The notes beneath the pieces were generated by a model. It did not search any database and was not told the DNA's origin. It saw nothing but the letters and a program-made list of their open reading frames with translations. Positions 49,113-59,690 of a DNA stretch of 64,000 nt are shown piece after piece. The stretch is from the NCBI GenBank assembly GCA_033239525.1, contig BSYO01000008.1:12903294-12967293 (forward strand). The letters run 5' to 3'. The position numbers and the translations under genes were made by a program. This DNA comes from Nepenthes gracilis (taxonomy: Eukaryota > Streptophyta > Magnoliopsida > Caryophyllales > Nepenthaceae). The stretch's first letter is position 1. Each line of letters opens with the position of its first letter.

Positions 49113-51676
49113 TAGAAATTTCGTCCTCGAAATTTAACGATCCTTACAACCTCCTATGAGAAGGGATAATTCCTCCAAATCTCCTTCCAACATTCCAAGA
49201 TATATTCTTTGATAAGAAGGTCTTTTTCAAAGAACTAAATCAGTCGGATTGTCTTGACTCTTCATTCACGAGGTTTCTTTCTTATTAGGACTTTATCAAA
49301 GGTTATCTCCCGATTTTACATATTGATTGAATCCAAAAAAATCTACTTGTGTGGTAGTCCACTCATTCCTTGATTTGTCTATTTCAAAAGAATAGACGGA
49401 CTCTCATTTGATTCATCCTATGTTTCAAGATGATCATTCATTTGGATTCTCACAATATCCTAGAATTTGCAAGTGAAGGCCCACACAATTTCTTTGCGCT
49501 ACTCTGATTAAAACCATTCTAGGGTAGTCATATAGGAAGACAATCCCAAAATCATCAAACCACTGCCACATTCCGAGTTACAGTCATAACAACCATTCCA
49601 GGAGTCAACATAACTTTAAATCATTACCGAGAATCTTAAGATGGCATCCTAACACCCAATCATTTGGACTTACTCATGATTTATTTTTCTCCTATGAAAC
49701 TTCAAAATATACAAGTCCAATGATTTGCAACATCAATTACCAACACTGATGTCTACTTTCCCAAAGAAAACACTAGGGTTCACTTGCTCTAACTTTTAAA
49801 CACGTCAGTCCACATGAGATATCATATAATCATCATTCTTAATGGTACAACTATTTTGGCTTTTAGGTAACGACTATCTTCATAGTCGAAGTCATAAGTT
49901 CTCAAAGCGGAGACTCTAGTTGCTAATTCTGACATACATGCGGAGTAACACTCGTCATAAACTTTTCCCCCACTGAAGTAAAGGTATCCACCTACCATAA
50001 CATTAACGTTTCCCAACGGCGTTACATTCCGTGATAACTTACCAGACCCATCAGGGATCAACCCAAATGACATAAACCTCAATTTCGCCTATCAGATCTC
50101 CGAAAACTACCATTTATCTTTCGTTCTGACAATTATAAATCTCTCTAAGTCAAACGTCTCACTTGAATTGTAGTCCTCGAAGAATACTTATCGGATCACT
50201 TAATAACTCTGGTTAGACCCAAGATGACCGTACGTTTTCACGATACTAATCGGTTTTTCCAATAGTCATTACTTAAAATCTTATAGATCCCAAGATCACG
50301 CTACCAAATAGTCACAAGGCATCTCCTCTACAAACCCACATTCCTTTGGGTTTATCTATGAAGTCACCACAACACGTGCCCGAATATGGCCAACAGATCC
50401 AACTCATAAAATTTCATGAAATACCAACGGTCCTACAAAACCCAAACGACATTTTCTGGACTTTATAGTGGCCATATCCTCATTTTTAAAATTTGAATTC
50501 ATGAACAACCTTATCGGTCCGTCTTATCTACCTCGAAGGTTCAGGGGTATGATACCAAAGCCTATACTTCCACGGCTCTGCATAAAATTCTCAATGATTT
50601 CCGTCGATTTTGACACAACCTCAGATAAGTCAACCTAATCTTCCTTCGATAATCATCCTCAAATAGTCACACGGTGGAAGCCCCTCCATGACCACAAATA
50701 ACTTTAAGATGTGGCCGTATATACTAATTAGACTTAACACAGATTCTCATCAAATGTTCCATAGGAAGATGTCATCAATCTCTTGATACCTTAATCAATT
50801 CAAACTTATGCCTTAGATTCCTCAACTTGATTGTCGGATGTCATTCTTTACTAATCCAACAGTAATAGTACTGAAGTTCATCCACCGAACAACTATTAGG
50901 ATCAGATTAAGACTTTTAAACTTAGTTAGCTTAAGTTCATACCTAAAATTGTACAATTCAATTCCAAGGTTCATACATAAACACCTACTTTGATATGATT
51001 TTTGTCTTTCCAATTACTAGGTCACCTTTGCTGCTATTACAAAGCTTACGTCTCCCATTGCCCATAACTCAAAACACAATGCAAACATGGGTTTGGAATC
51101 CTCAAAACGATACCAGATTACAATATTAAGTCCAAAGGCTCTACCTCCTATCGTGAAAGGTGGCACTTAATACTTTAAGTTAATACCTTAGAACCTTGAT
51201 CTAAAATACTGAACCTCTGAAACAGGCTCCCGAGAGTCTCATTAAACAAAGTATTCATCCTTAAAGTTTTCATAACCACATAGGACATTACCTCTTAATT
51301 CTCAAGACCATGATCTTCATCACGTCAACTAACCGAAGTCAACTTCACTTCCTATTTGCACAGGAATTAGGGCGGCTACCGGAGTCGGTGAAGCCAAGGC
51401 TTCTATAACATCAGCCATCTTTAGCAGGTTCAAGCACCTTGCTTTCGGATCCGGAGCGTTGTTAATCCGGTCGGCTCACCTTCTTCTATTTAGATATGAT
51501 TTCATCGATGACTTTAATTTCTGAAAGAACATTTTGGTCAGTCAACTAGCTAAGGGTGGCTATCACAATTTACTCCGTCCAAAACATAAGTAAAACTAAC
51601 CCCTCCTTTGCCGTAACTATCCTGTCCTAAGTTTCCGTGTTAATTCGAATTGACCGAAAGCATCTCAGAGTTCTCT
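49113..51676 (-). other. Non-coding interior of the young element
   Basis: About 2.56 kb with stops in every frame. It begins (plus sense) ttatagaaatttcgtcctcg, the gypsy pre-PPT phrase. No protease, RT or integrase motif is seen. Confidence 0.7.
51329..51418 (-). CDS. Small ORF, possible relic of a gag start
   Basis: Beginning at an ATG about 260 nt after the primer site, 29 codons read MADVIEALASPTPVAALIPV and then stop. The position is where gag would begin, and the composition is coding-like (Ala/Pro/Val). It may be a leftover N-terminus of gag or a leader ORF; no homology can be claimed. Confidence 0.3.
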   Translation of the reverse strand: MADVIEALASPTPVAALIPVQIGSEVDFG

Positions 51677-51688
51677 CTCTGATACCAA
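51677..51688 (-). other. Primer-binding site of the young element
   Basis: tctctgatacca, i.e. TGGTATCAGAGA on the minus strand, 1 nt from the LTR. Confidence 0.85.
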
Positions 51689-51689
51689 C

Positions 51690-54600
51690 TGTGACGACCC
51701 GACTTTTATTACCATCAAAAGCCATCGTCAAATCCAAAAATCCTTGCTTTTAAATAAATTATGAAAAGATATATAAGTGGACATAAAAATTTTTCTTTTC
51801 TTCTTTTGAACCTGAGATGCATACTAGAGATTTATAATTTCATTAATCCCAAAGTATCACGGAAACATACTAACATTCATAAGCAGCGGAATAATTTTAC
51901 AAGTCTCCTCAAAATATCAAAAGCAAAATAAACTAAGCTCTCAAAGATCTGCTCCGGCCAGTTTAACCATTCAGCTACACCATAGGATTCTACTCAACTT
52001 CATCCTCTATAAGCTTGTCATCTGAAAAGTTGCAAGAATGAGCTTACAAAGCCCAGCAGGATACTCACATGCAGAAAACATAAACATACATATAGTTTGA
52101 TCAAAACATAAATTCATAATATAGCATAGCATAAGAAAAATTATTATATCGTTTCTTCTTCAGTTATTATTCTTTTCATCTTGTCTTCAGAAAATTCATC
52201 AAGATCATTTGAAATTCGTATCATCTTTAGGGACCGGACGGGAGCGGACAACATCGAGGACGGGTTGTGTGCTACCCCACAACCTAAAGCCGTATCCCCT
52301 CATTATGCCCCCCAGGGCGGGAGGTAATGCCCTTAACCCGGCATACGGGGCCATAGTCCATAGTTCTTATGCCACCAAAAGGTCCCCTCCCGTGGCCTAG
52401 GAGGCATCCTCGAGTGTCACTCCAATATCCTTCATCCATCTTTAACAGCAAGCTTAATGGAAACTCGGTTCTTGGTTCGTGTTCTTTAATGGCCAATCAT
52501 CATAAATCAAAAGTCGGAAGAGTTCCACCTGCTGTCCATAATCCATGTGTTTTTATATAATCTTGTTCTTTACTTCATTCATTGAAGTCCATATCATCTT
52601 ATCAAAAGCCGAAGTTCAACTTTCAAAAAATCCGAAGTTCTTATTCAATAAAAAGGAAAGAGTCTTGTTCATTAAATTTCCGAAGTTCTTTTCAAACGGA
52701 AGGCCGATGTTCCTGAAGCCAGAGTTCTTTTATTATTGCCGGAGTTCTTTTCTTACAAAATCGAAGTTCGTTTCTTTAATCAAAGCCGGAGTTCTTATCT
52801 GAATCCAAAGATCATCAAAACCGGAGTTCTTTATTCATAAAGGACGGAGTACATTTTTAACAAAGTCCGAAATTCTTTTTCTTAAAAGGGACGGAGTGCC
52901 TTTCTTTTCAAAAGGGACGGAGTGCCTTTCTTACCAAAAATCCGGAGTGCTTTTTGAACAAAGGGACGGAGTGCTTCTTTTAAAATGGACGGAGTGCTTT
53001 TCTTTTCCATAATTCAGAGTGCTTTTCAAAATCCGAAGTTTATAAATCCAGAGTGATTTCTTTCAAAATCCGAAGTTCATAAATCCGGAGTTCATTTTCT
53101 TATAAAATCCGAATCTCTAAAATCCGGAATTCAATGACAGAGTTCATTTCAAAAATCGAAGTTCTTTTGTTGAATGCCAAAGTTCTTGTATCATGAGTTG
53201 TTATCAAAAGTCGGAGTAAAAGTCGGAGTAAAAAGCCGGAGTTCTCATTTTCTACTGTAGGCCGGAGGTCTTTTTCAAACAGAAAGCCGGAGTTCTTTTT
53301 CATAACTGAACGAAGTGCTTTTCTTTTCAAAAATCCGGAGCTATAAAATCTGAAGCTCATTTTATTTCAAAATCCGAAGCTCTCAATTCCGGAATTCAAT
53401 TTCTTTCAAAAATCCGAAACTCTAAAAGCCGGAGTCCGATTTCTGTTAAAAATCCGAACTCTCAATTTGGAGTGCATTTCTGTTAAAATCCGAAGTTCTA
53501 AATCCGGAGTACGTTTCTGTTAAAATCCGAAGTTCTAAATCCGGAGTGTGTTTCTGTTTAAAATTCGAAGTTCTAAATCCGGAGTGCATTTTTTGTTAAA
53601 ATCCGAAGCTTTCAAATCCGGATCTCATTTACTGTTAATCAAAGCTCTAATCAGAAGTTCATTTTCCAAAATGCCGGAGCTCTAAATCCGAAGTCCTTCT
53701 CTAAAATGCCGGAGTTCTAAATCATTTTCTGTAAAATGCCGGAGGTCTTTTATCTTAAATTCAGAGATCTTTTTAACAGAAACCAGAGATCAATAGCAGG
53801 AGTTCTTGATCCATCTTAAGGCCTAAATTCTTTTCCGTAATAAGCATTTATCAAAATTCATAACAATTGACAATTAATCACAAATGGAATAAATCTAACA
53901 TCATGTGTAACAGAATTTCTTTTTAAACATGCATTTCAGAACGATAAGTCATAAAACAGCAAATGCATACTTCATACGGAATATCATATACTTTCATAGC
54001 AACATAAATAAACATGAGTTTGAGAAATAGGGGTGAGTATCTTGCCTGGTTTCCTTTTTACTTTGCCTTAGCTTTCGGTCTCTCTCTAGGAAATTCTTAC
54101 TTTGCCTTCTGTCTAATCCTCCTCTAGTCCTTATTTATAGCCATTGCTTTGAGTGGCCATCATTTATGGCTTTATACTTTCCAAAGGTATTATTTATGAT
54201 TTTATATTTTCCAAAGAGGGTCATTTATGATTTACATTTTCCAACAAGTTTTGGGAATAGTTAGATTATTTATGGCCGTGCCTTCCCAACGTGTTTCCTT
54301 ATAAATTTCTTTGACCGGACTTAATACCTTCCGGTCAACTATTGGTGTTGACCGGATTTCGCTCTTCTTTCCTTTCCATCCATTCGTTCACGTTTTTCTG
54401 GTCAACATTTTACGTTGACCGGATTACTCCTTCAATATTAACTTTCGCTTTTCATCTCATTGAACCCAATCTACTCCGGCCCTTACTCGCACACACCGCA
54501 CTCCGGCCTTGCATGAGTGGACTTGATTTTCCTTAAGGAAGTCCGAACTTCTTCGCACTCAACGAAATTCGAACTTCATTTCTCCAAGGAAATCCGGACT

Positions 54601-54959
54601 TTTTTCTTCAAGAAAATCCAGACTTCTTTTCTTCAAGAAAATCCGGACTTCTTTTCTTCAAGGAAATCCGGACTTCTTTTCTTCCAGGAAATCTGGACTT
54701 CTTTTCTTCAATGAAATCCGGAGTTGTTTCTCTTCAAGGGAAATCCGAACTGATTTTTATCATAGAAATCCGGACTGATTTTCATTAAGGAATTTCGGAG
54801 TGGATTTAAGGAATATTCCGGACTAGATTTTCATTAAGGAAATCCGAACTTGATTTCATCTTAAGGGCGATTTACTTTCTTATTATATTTTTTCGGTCAA
54901 CGATTTATAAGGATTTGATGACCGGAAATTTTCTATGTTCAAAAATCTGGGTTGTTACA
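51690..54959 (-). repeat. 5' LTR of the young element, 3270 bp
   Basis: Partner of 45833-49099. The terminal hairpin is at 51693-51729, where GACGA…TCGTC encloses GACTTTT…AAAAGCC on the plus strand. The arrays are at 52593-53820 and 54530-54850. Confidence 0.9.
52593..53820 (-). repeat. Degenerate ccggagttc array in the 5' LTR
   Basis: Counterpart of 46735-47960 with scattered single-base differences, several at CpG or TpG positions (for example ccggag versus ccagag). Confidence 0.85.
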
Positions 54960-54964
54960 TTAGA
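54960..54964. repeat. Target-site duplication (right) of the young element
   Basis: TTAGA, identical to 45828-45832. Confidence 0.9.
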
Positions 54965-55149
54965 AAATCATCAATGAAGATCACCACAAACTTATCCAGA
55001 TAAGGTTGAAAAATCTGATTCAGCAAATCCATAAAACACTGTGGGAGCCTTCGGCAATCCGAACGGCATAACAAGGAACTCATAATGGCCATACCTTGTT
55101 CAAAACACCTTTTTGCCACATCATCCTACTTGATTTAGAGCTGATGATA
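54965..55149 (-). pseudogene. Reverse transcriptase, palm segment with catalytic FIDD
   Basis: On the minus strand, GYHQL follows the break at the solo LTR. Frameshifted sequence then reads [19 protein letters not shown] and FIDDFL. FIDD is the YxDD-type active site. The young element lies two codons after the second Asp, so the enzyme is cut at its centre. Confidence 0.8.
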
Positions 55150-55154
55150 CCCAG
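55150..55154. repeat. Target-site duplication (left) of the solo LTR in RT
   Basis: CCCAG here and TCCAA at 57520-57524. Both are one base from CCCAA, the sequence the uninterrupted RT codons (Gln-Leu-Gly-Tyr) require. Confidence 0.6.
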
Positions 55155-55444
55155 TGTGATGACTCGAGTTCCCAAAATATAGTAATTCTAGTAATCAAAT
55201 TGGTATAATTAAGTTTGAGATAAATAAAATTAAAAAAAATGGAAAAATTACCGTAGTACAACAAACCGTAGCATGGTGCCTGCCACGCGCTCAAGCGCGG
55301 TAGCAGGCGCCAAAAACCAGTAGGGTACTGCTCGCCGGGCACCTGCAGTGCTCGAGCGAAGCCCTAGCAGTGAACCTGCGCTCGCCGCGCGCCTACCCTG
55401 CGCTCAAGCACAGGCACAAAATTCAGCCACCGACTTCTGTTTCG

Positions 55445-55454
55445 TTTATAAATT
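55445..55454 (+). promoter_or_regulatory. Putative TATA box of the solo LTR
   Basis: tttataaatt is followed by a purine-rich leader (gaaggggagaggg) that runs to the donor-like site at 55588. Confidence 0.55.
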
Positions 55455-55587
55455 AAAAGAAGGGGAGAGGGTTTAGCAGCAGAGCATGATGAGTAGTGAA
55501 GGGAGAAAGGAGTGAAAAGTGAAGGGAAGAGAAGAAATCCATCGTTTTGATCCAATTCGGATAAAAATAATGGTAGAACAGGTTAAG

Positions 55588-56967
55588 GCAAGTGTACCCC
55601 AGATACTATTTTTTGTTTTTACTGCTTTCTTTATATCTGAATATGTATTTATGCTCTAAATTACCGTTTCTCCACGTTTTATGTAAATAAAGCATGATTC
55701 TATAAACTAATCGGATAGATTTCTTGTTTACCTGCATTTATCCCATTATATGGCCTTGATTTCATGATTGCGTATGTGTTTGGTATCCGATTATGATCCA
55801 ACAGCTCCGCGTGAAACCCTAGGTCAAAATTTAGGGATTTGATGCTTTAGTTCCCTAGATTTTTGAGATGTAATTGTGATTCTGTAATATGTTAAGACTC
55901 ATGAGGTGAATTTAGTCTGAAAAGTCCCATAGAAATGTACTGTTGAATTTTCGGAATGTTCTAAAGCTATCTGAAGGATTATCGAGTAAGGATTCAGCTA
56001 GCCAACTAAAGTACGATAAGTTAAAAGTTAAAGAATAAGACAAAAGGTATAAGTCTTGAGATGGAAGTGCTAATTAGAGGTTTGATGAAGCTTAGTTGAC
56101 GATTGGCACATAAGGATTAATCTGAGATTGTATCGTTAAGTTATAGAGAAACTCTAAAATTGACTAAAGGTTTAATCGTATGAATAGGAATGGTTTTCGA
56201 GATCGGGAGAGTTAAGGCTAAAGAAATAGGGACAAAAATATCTTCAATTAAGTAAACTAGTAGTATTCCAGTATAACTAGTCAATGACCTCGCCCTTAGG
56301 TTAACGTATCAAAATACTGAAAAATAGACATCAGAACTGTACTGAATAATAGATGATAAGACTAAAGAAATTATCCTATCATTGGGATGTAAAGTATGGA
56401 GGGTATATAAAGAATTAAACTAAACAAAGAAATTATTCTACCCTCGAGATGTAAAGTATGGAGGGTATGTAAAGATTAAAGTGAATAAAAACTATCCTAC
56501 TATCAAGATGTAAAGTATGGAGGGTATGTATAGATTAAAGTGAATAGAAATTATCATACTCTCGGGATGTAAAGTATGCAGGATATGTACAGATTAAAGT
56601 GAATAGAAATCATCCTGCCCTCGGGATGTAAAGTATGGAGGATATGTACGTATTGAAAGTGAACAGAATTCATTCTGCTCTTGGAATGTAAAATATGGAG
56701 GACAATATATTTAAAAGAAAAACTTAATACTTTGAAATATGAACTCTGAATCAAGAACTAGGAATCGTATGCATAGTTTGCTTGTATTCTGCATTGTTCT
56801 TACGATTCTATTACTCTCTCCTGCATGCATGATTTTTCCGTATTCCTTTTAGGTTTTTGTCTAAAAGTATGTATATGTTCTGTATATATATAATTGTATG
56901 ATTTTGCTATTTTAGGTACATTTACTGAGTTGTTAGCTCACTCATTACTTTCTATTTTCCCCTCTAG
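55588..56967 (+). other. Candidate GC-AG intron in the solo LTR leader
   Basis: GGTTAAG|GCAAGTGTACC at the left and gttagctcac…tactttctattttcccctctag at the right give a donor, a branch-point-like ctcac and a polypyrimidine tract. Length 1380 bp. Predicted only from sequence. Confidence 0.4.
56370..56702 (+). repeat. About six tandem ~60-bp units
   Basis: Each unit carries gatgtaaagtatggagggta and then a variable gtaaagattaaagtgaa segment with tatcctaccctcgg. Single related phrases without the array occur in the LTRs at 35275 and 39060. Confidence 0.85.
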
Positions 56968-57524
56968 TTAAGCAGAAACCTGATAAGGATTGAAGTCAGA
57001 AATAGCTAAAACAAGTCAAAGTTTGTGAGTTTTGAAAGCCTTGGAAGACTTCAATGATTCAAAGGACTTTTGGATTCCATATAGCTAGTATTGTAAATAA
57101 ATATTGTATATTACGATGAATGTGGGATGATGCTATATCTTGATGAATGTTTTGTTCTTGCTTCCACAGGTTGACTTATGAATTTAGTTGCTTCCGCTTT
57201 ATTTTGATGTTTTGGATATATATAGGACCTAGATGGCATCTCCTTCTAAGCTTGAAATAGTGGATAAAATGTGTTGTGTTGAAGCCATGGACGATATAGC
57301 TATTGTAGATCCTGTGTTGTGTTATAGATGTGATGTGGAGTCAATTTATGAAAAATTAGATATTTAGGTACCCGTGCAGGTTAATTCAACAGATTGTATT
57401 TTTGGTTTTCGCCCAATTGCAGAAGAAACCCTATCAAAATTTCTGTGAATTTTATGAATATTAGTTTTGTTTGTTTATTGACGGAAGGTCTTTAAAGGAT
57501 AAGGATCCGTTCCATCACATCCAA

Positions 57525-57979
57525 CTGAAGATCGATTTTAGAGAACACTTGGGTTCCTTGCAACTGATCGAAGAGGTCATCAATTTGCGACAACGAGTAC
57601 TTATTCTTTATCATGATTTTATTCAACTCACGATAATTCATGCAAAGCCGCAAGGTCCCATCCTTCTTCTTTACAAATAGGATTGGAGCACCCCATGATG
57701 AAACACTGGGTCTAATAAAATCCATATCAACAAATCTTGCAATTGTTGTTTCAACTCTTTCAGATCAGCAGGGGCCATGCAATAAGAGGTCCTTGATATA
57801 GGTGTTGATCCCGGCATGAGATCAATTCCGAACTCAATCTCATGGTGTGGCAGTAGAGCAGATAACTTATCAGGGAATACATCCTCATACTTGCACATAA
57901 TGGGAATCTCATTCACAAACAATTCCCGACTCTCCACAATGCTAGCATAAGTCAGAAAGGCTTCACAACTGCTCTTCAA
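57525..57979 (-). pseudogene. Reverse transcriptase, N-terminal half with linker
   Basis: On the minus strand the linker ends EDVFPDKLSALLPHHEIEFG and leads to [14 protein letters not shown]. After a frameshift near 57720 it continues [30 protein letters not shown] and FSKIDLQL. The usual CIDYRELN reads CMNYRELN. The invariant Asp of FSKIDL is kept. The segment ends at the solo LTR. Confidence 0.85.
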
Positions 57980-58074
57980 CTAATGACAGGCTTGGGGAGT
58001 TGAAATAAATCTAGACTCTTTCAATCTCTGGATTCTTTAAATGTGAAAAGGCTTACATTCTGGAATTACAAAAT

Positions 58075-58581
58075 CTAATCTCTTGTGGAAGTAGTCAATA
58101 GTTGCATGATGCTTTGACAGCCAATCCATACCCAGAAAACGTCAAGATCGTGCATATCCAAAAGAATCAAATCAATAGCCAAAGGCAACGCATTCACCTC
58201 CACGACAACGTCGATAATGATAAAAGACCCCGTGGGCGTTAAAACCATCAAAGAGAAATCAAGAATCGTAGGAGAGAATGTAATATGACTGGTAAACCGT
58301 GGAGAAACAAATGAATGCGTAAACCCAGAATAAAAAAGTGCTAAACAAGAAATGCCACAAATGGAGAGAATGCCTTCCACCACATCATATGATTCCTTGG
58401 CCTCACTTGCAGATACTGCAAAAGCTTTTCCTTGAACAACCGGCTTTAGAGCATGGACCCTCGACGGATGAGGGCACGCTTTGGCTTTATGCCCCACTTG
58501 ACTGCAATTGAAATAGCCGCTAGTCAACTTAAGACAAGGCCTACTCCCATGCATCCTCCCACAATGCTGACATGAACCCAT
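58075..58581 (-). pseudogene. Gag zinc knuckle and aspartic protease
   Basis: The frame starts MGSCQHCGRMHGSRPC and continues GYFNCSQVGHKAKACP. This is a CCHC knuckle in which the first Cys is Phe or Tyr and cannot bind zinc. The protease follows. Its catalytic motif, normally DSG, reads ALFYSGFTHSFV, so the nucleophilic Asp is Tyr. Near 58140 the frame shifts before the GMDWLSKHHATIDY block, which is intact in another frame. Confidence 0.8.
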
Positions 58582-58734
58582 AAAAGCCTGAGAAGATGTT
58601 GAAGTTTGACTACCCTTTCTATCAGAATCCAGCTGCTTTGGCTTCTTGGACGGCCTCCTTGAACTTGCACCAAAATTAGCACCAATACCATTATTGTCCG
58701 GTGACCGCTTCTTGAAGAACTCTTCCTTCTCAAG

Positions 58735-59416
58735 TTATTGCTCATGGATTAGGGCGCAATCCAACACATCAGCATAGGGCGTTAGCTTGAGGGTTGCCAA
58801 CTGCTTGTGGATATCATCCCGCAAGCCTTGTAGGAACTTCCTCGCCTTCCTCTCCTCATCATCAACCGTATATGAGGTGAACTGTGACAACTCAATAAAC
58901 TTGACATCATACTCAGCCACGGTTTGACCACCTTGCCTCAACGAATAAACTCTTCCTCCTGCTGGACACGGAGGTTGGAAGGGAAATACGTCTCCATAAA
59001 TGCCTCCTCAAACATCAGCCAAGTAATCTCATCCTCAAGCACCACCAAGGCTCTCTTATTAATCTGCCACCAGTGATGTGTCTCACCCCCCAGCTGGTAG
59101 GACAGAAATAGAACTCGATCCTCCTTGGGGTATCGAATCATAGCAAACACTTTCTTCAATCTCTCGAACCACGTGTCTGCTTTAATGGGGTCAAGCTCCC
59201 CCAAGAACTCTAGAACTTGCTCTGAACGAAGTAATCATAACCATATGGTCCTAAATTTACAAGGACCTAAACGGGAGCCGAAGTGGGAACGGGGGCGAGA
59301 TTTCTTTGCTCCATATTCTCAATGATGTTCACCATTCGATCCAACAAATTCAAGTATTTCACCTCCCAATGTTGTGAGTGACCACCTCCTTGCGAGCCTC
59401 TACGTCCAAGCGTCAT
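58735..59416 (-). pseudogene. Gag (Retrotrans_gag domain)
   Basis: A start codon at 59416 opens MTLGRRGSQGGGHSQHWEVK and is closed by a TAG about 50 codons on. A second frame (58938-59204) holds ADTWFERLKKVFAMIRYPKE and FMETYFPSNLRVQQEEEF. A third (58735-58941) holds GGQTVAEYDVKFIELSQF and the ARKFLQGLRDDI segment. These are the hallmarks of plant gypsy gag, here split by at least one stop and two frameshifts. Gag would form the particle that packages element RNA. Confidence 0.85.
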
Positions 59417-59676
59417 GATCGGCTTTAGAAGATATTTTTGAAATAAGAATAGTTACGAGTTAGTCAAAAGATCGGACTCTAATTACAATTTTATTATCTA
59501 CGTAATTAAATAAAACTACCATCCTAACTTTGTTTTAGGCTAAGTTACACAAGCTAGGTAACAAGAACTATCCATACTAACTTAGTCGTTCTATATCTAT
59601 ATTCACCTATCCAGTCTTAGCCTACACTATCCTATACTTTCACATAAGATCTAGATCAAACCCAAACATCTCTTTC
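59417..59676 (-). other. Leader between primer site and gag
   Basis: About 260 bp of AT-rich sequence with no gene. Confidence 0.5.
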
Positions 59677-59688
59677 TCTCTGATACCA
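59677..59688 (-). other. Primer-binding site of the chromovirus
   Basis: tctctgatacca, i.e. TGGTATCAGAGA on the minus strand, matching the tRNA-Met 3' end. Confidence 0.85.
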
Positions 59689-59690
59689 AT

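Larger units (their letters stand above)
45833..54959 (-). mobile_element. Young LARD-type element nested in the chromovirus RT
   Basis: The LTRs are 45833-49099 and 51690-54959 and start TGTGACGAC and end ttaca. TTAGA duplicates flank it exactly. About 7 differences in the first ~370 aligned bases suggest roughly 98% LTR identity there, so it is the youngest LTR element here. The 2.6 kb interior has a primer site and polypurine tract but no gag-pol. It probably moves with enzymes from a relative. It is the same LTR group as the solo LTR at 14571. Confidence 0.9.
55155..57519 (+). mobile_element. Solo LTR, 2365 bp, in the chromovirus RT
   Basis: It starts TGTGATGACTCG and ends CCATCACA, with a TSD differing by one base on each side from the inferred CCCAA. 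Its map: GC-rich cgcgctcaagcgcgg block (55268-55400), TATA tttataaattaaaag (about 55446), donor GTTAAG|GCAAGTGTACC (55588), tandem array (56370-56702), acceptor attttcccctctag (56967), terminal hairpin (57480-57516). No interior remains. Confidence 0.8.
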
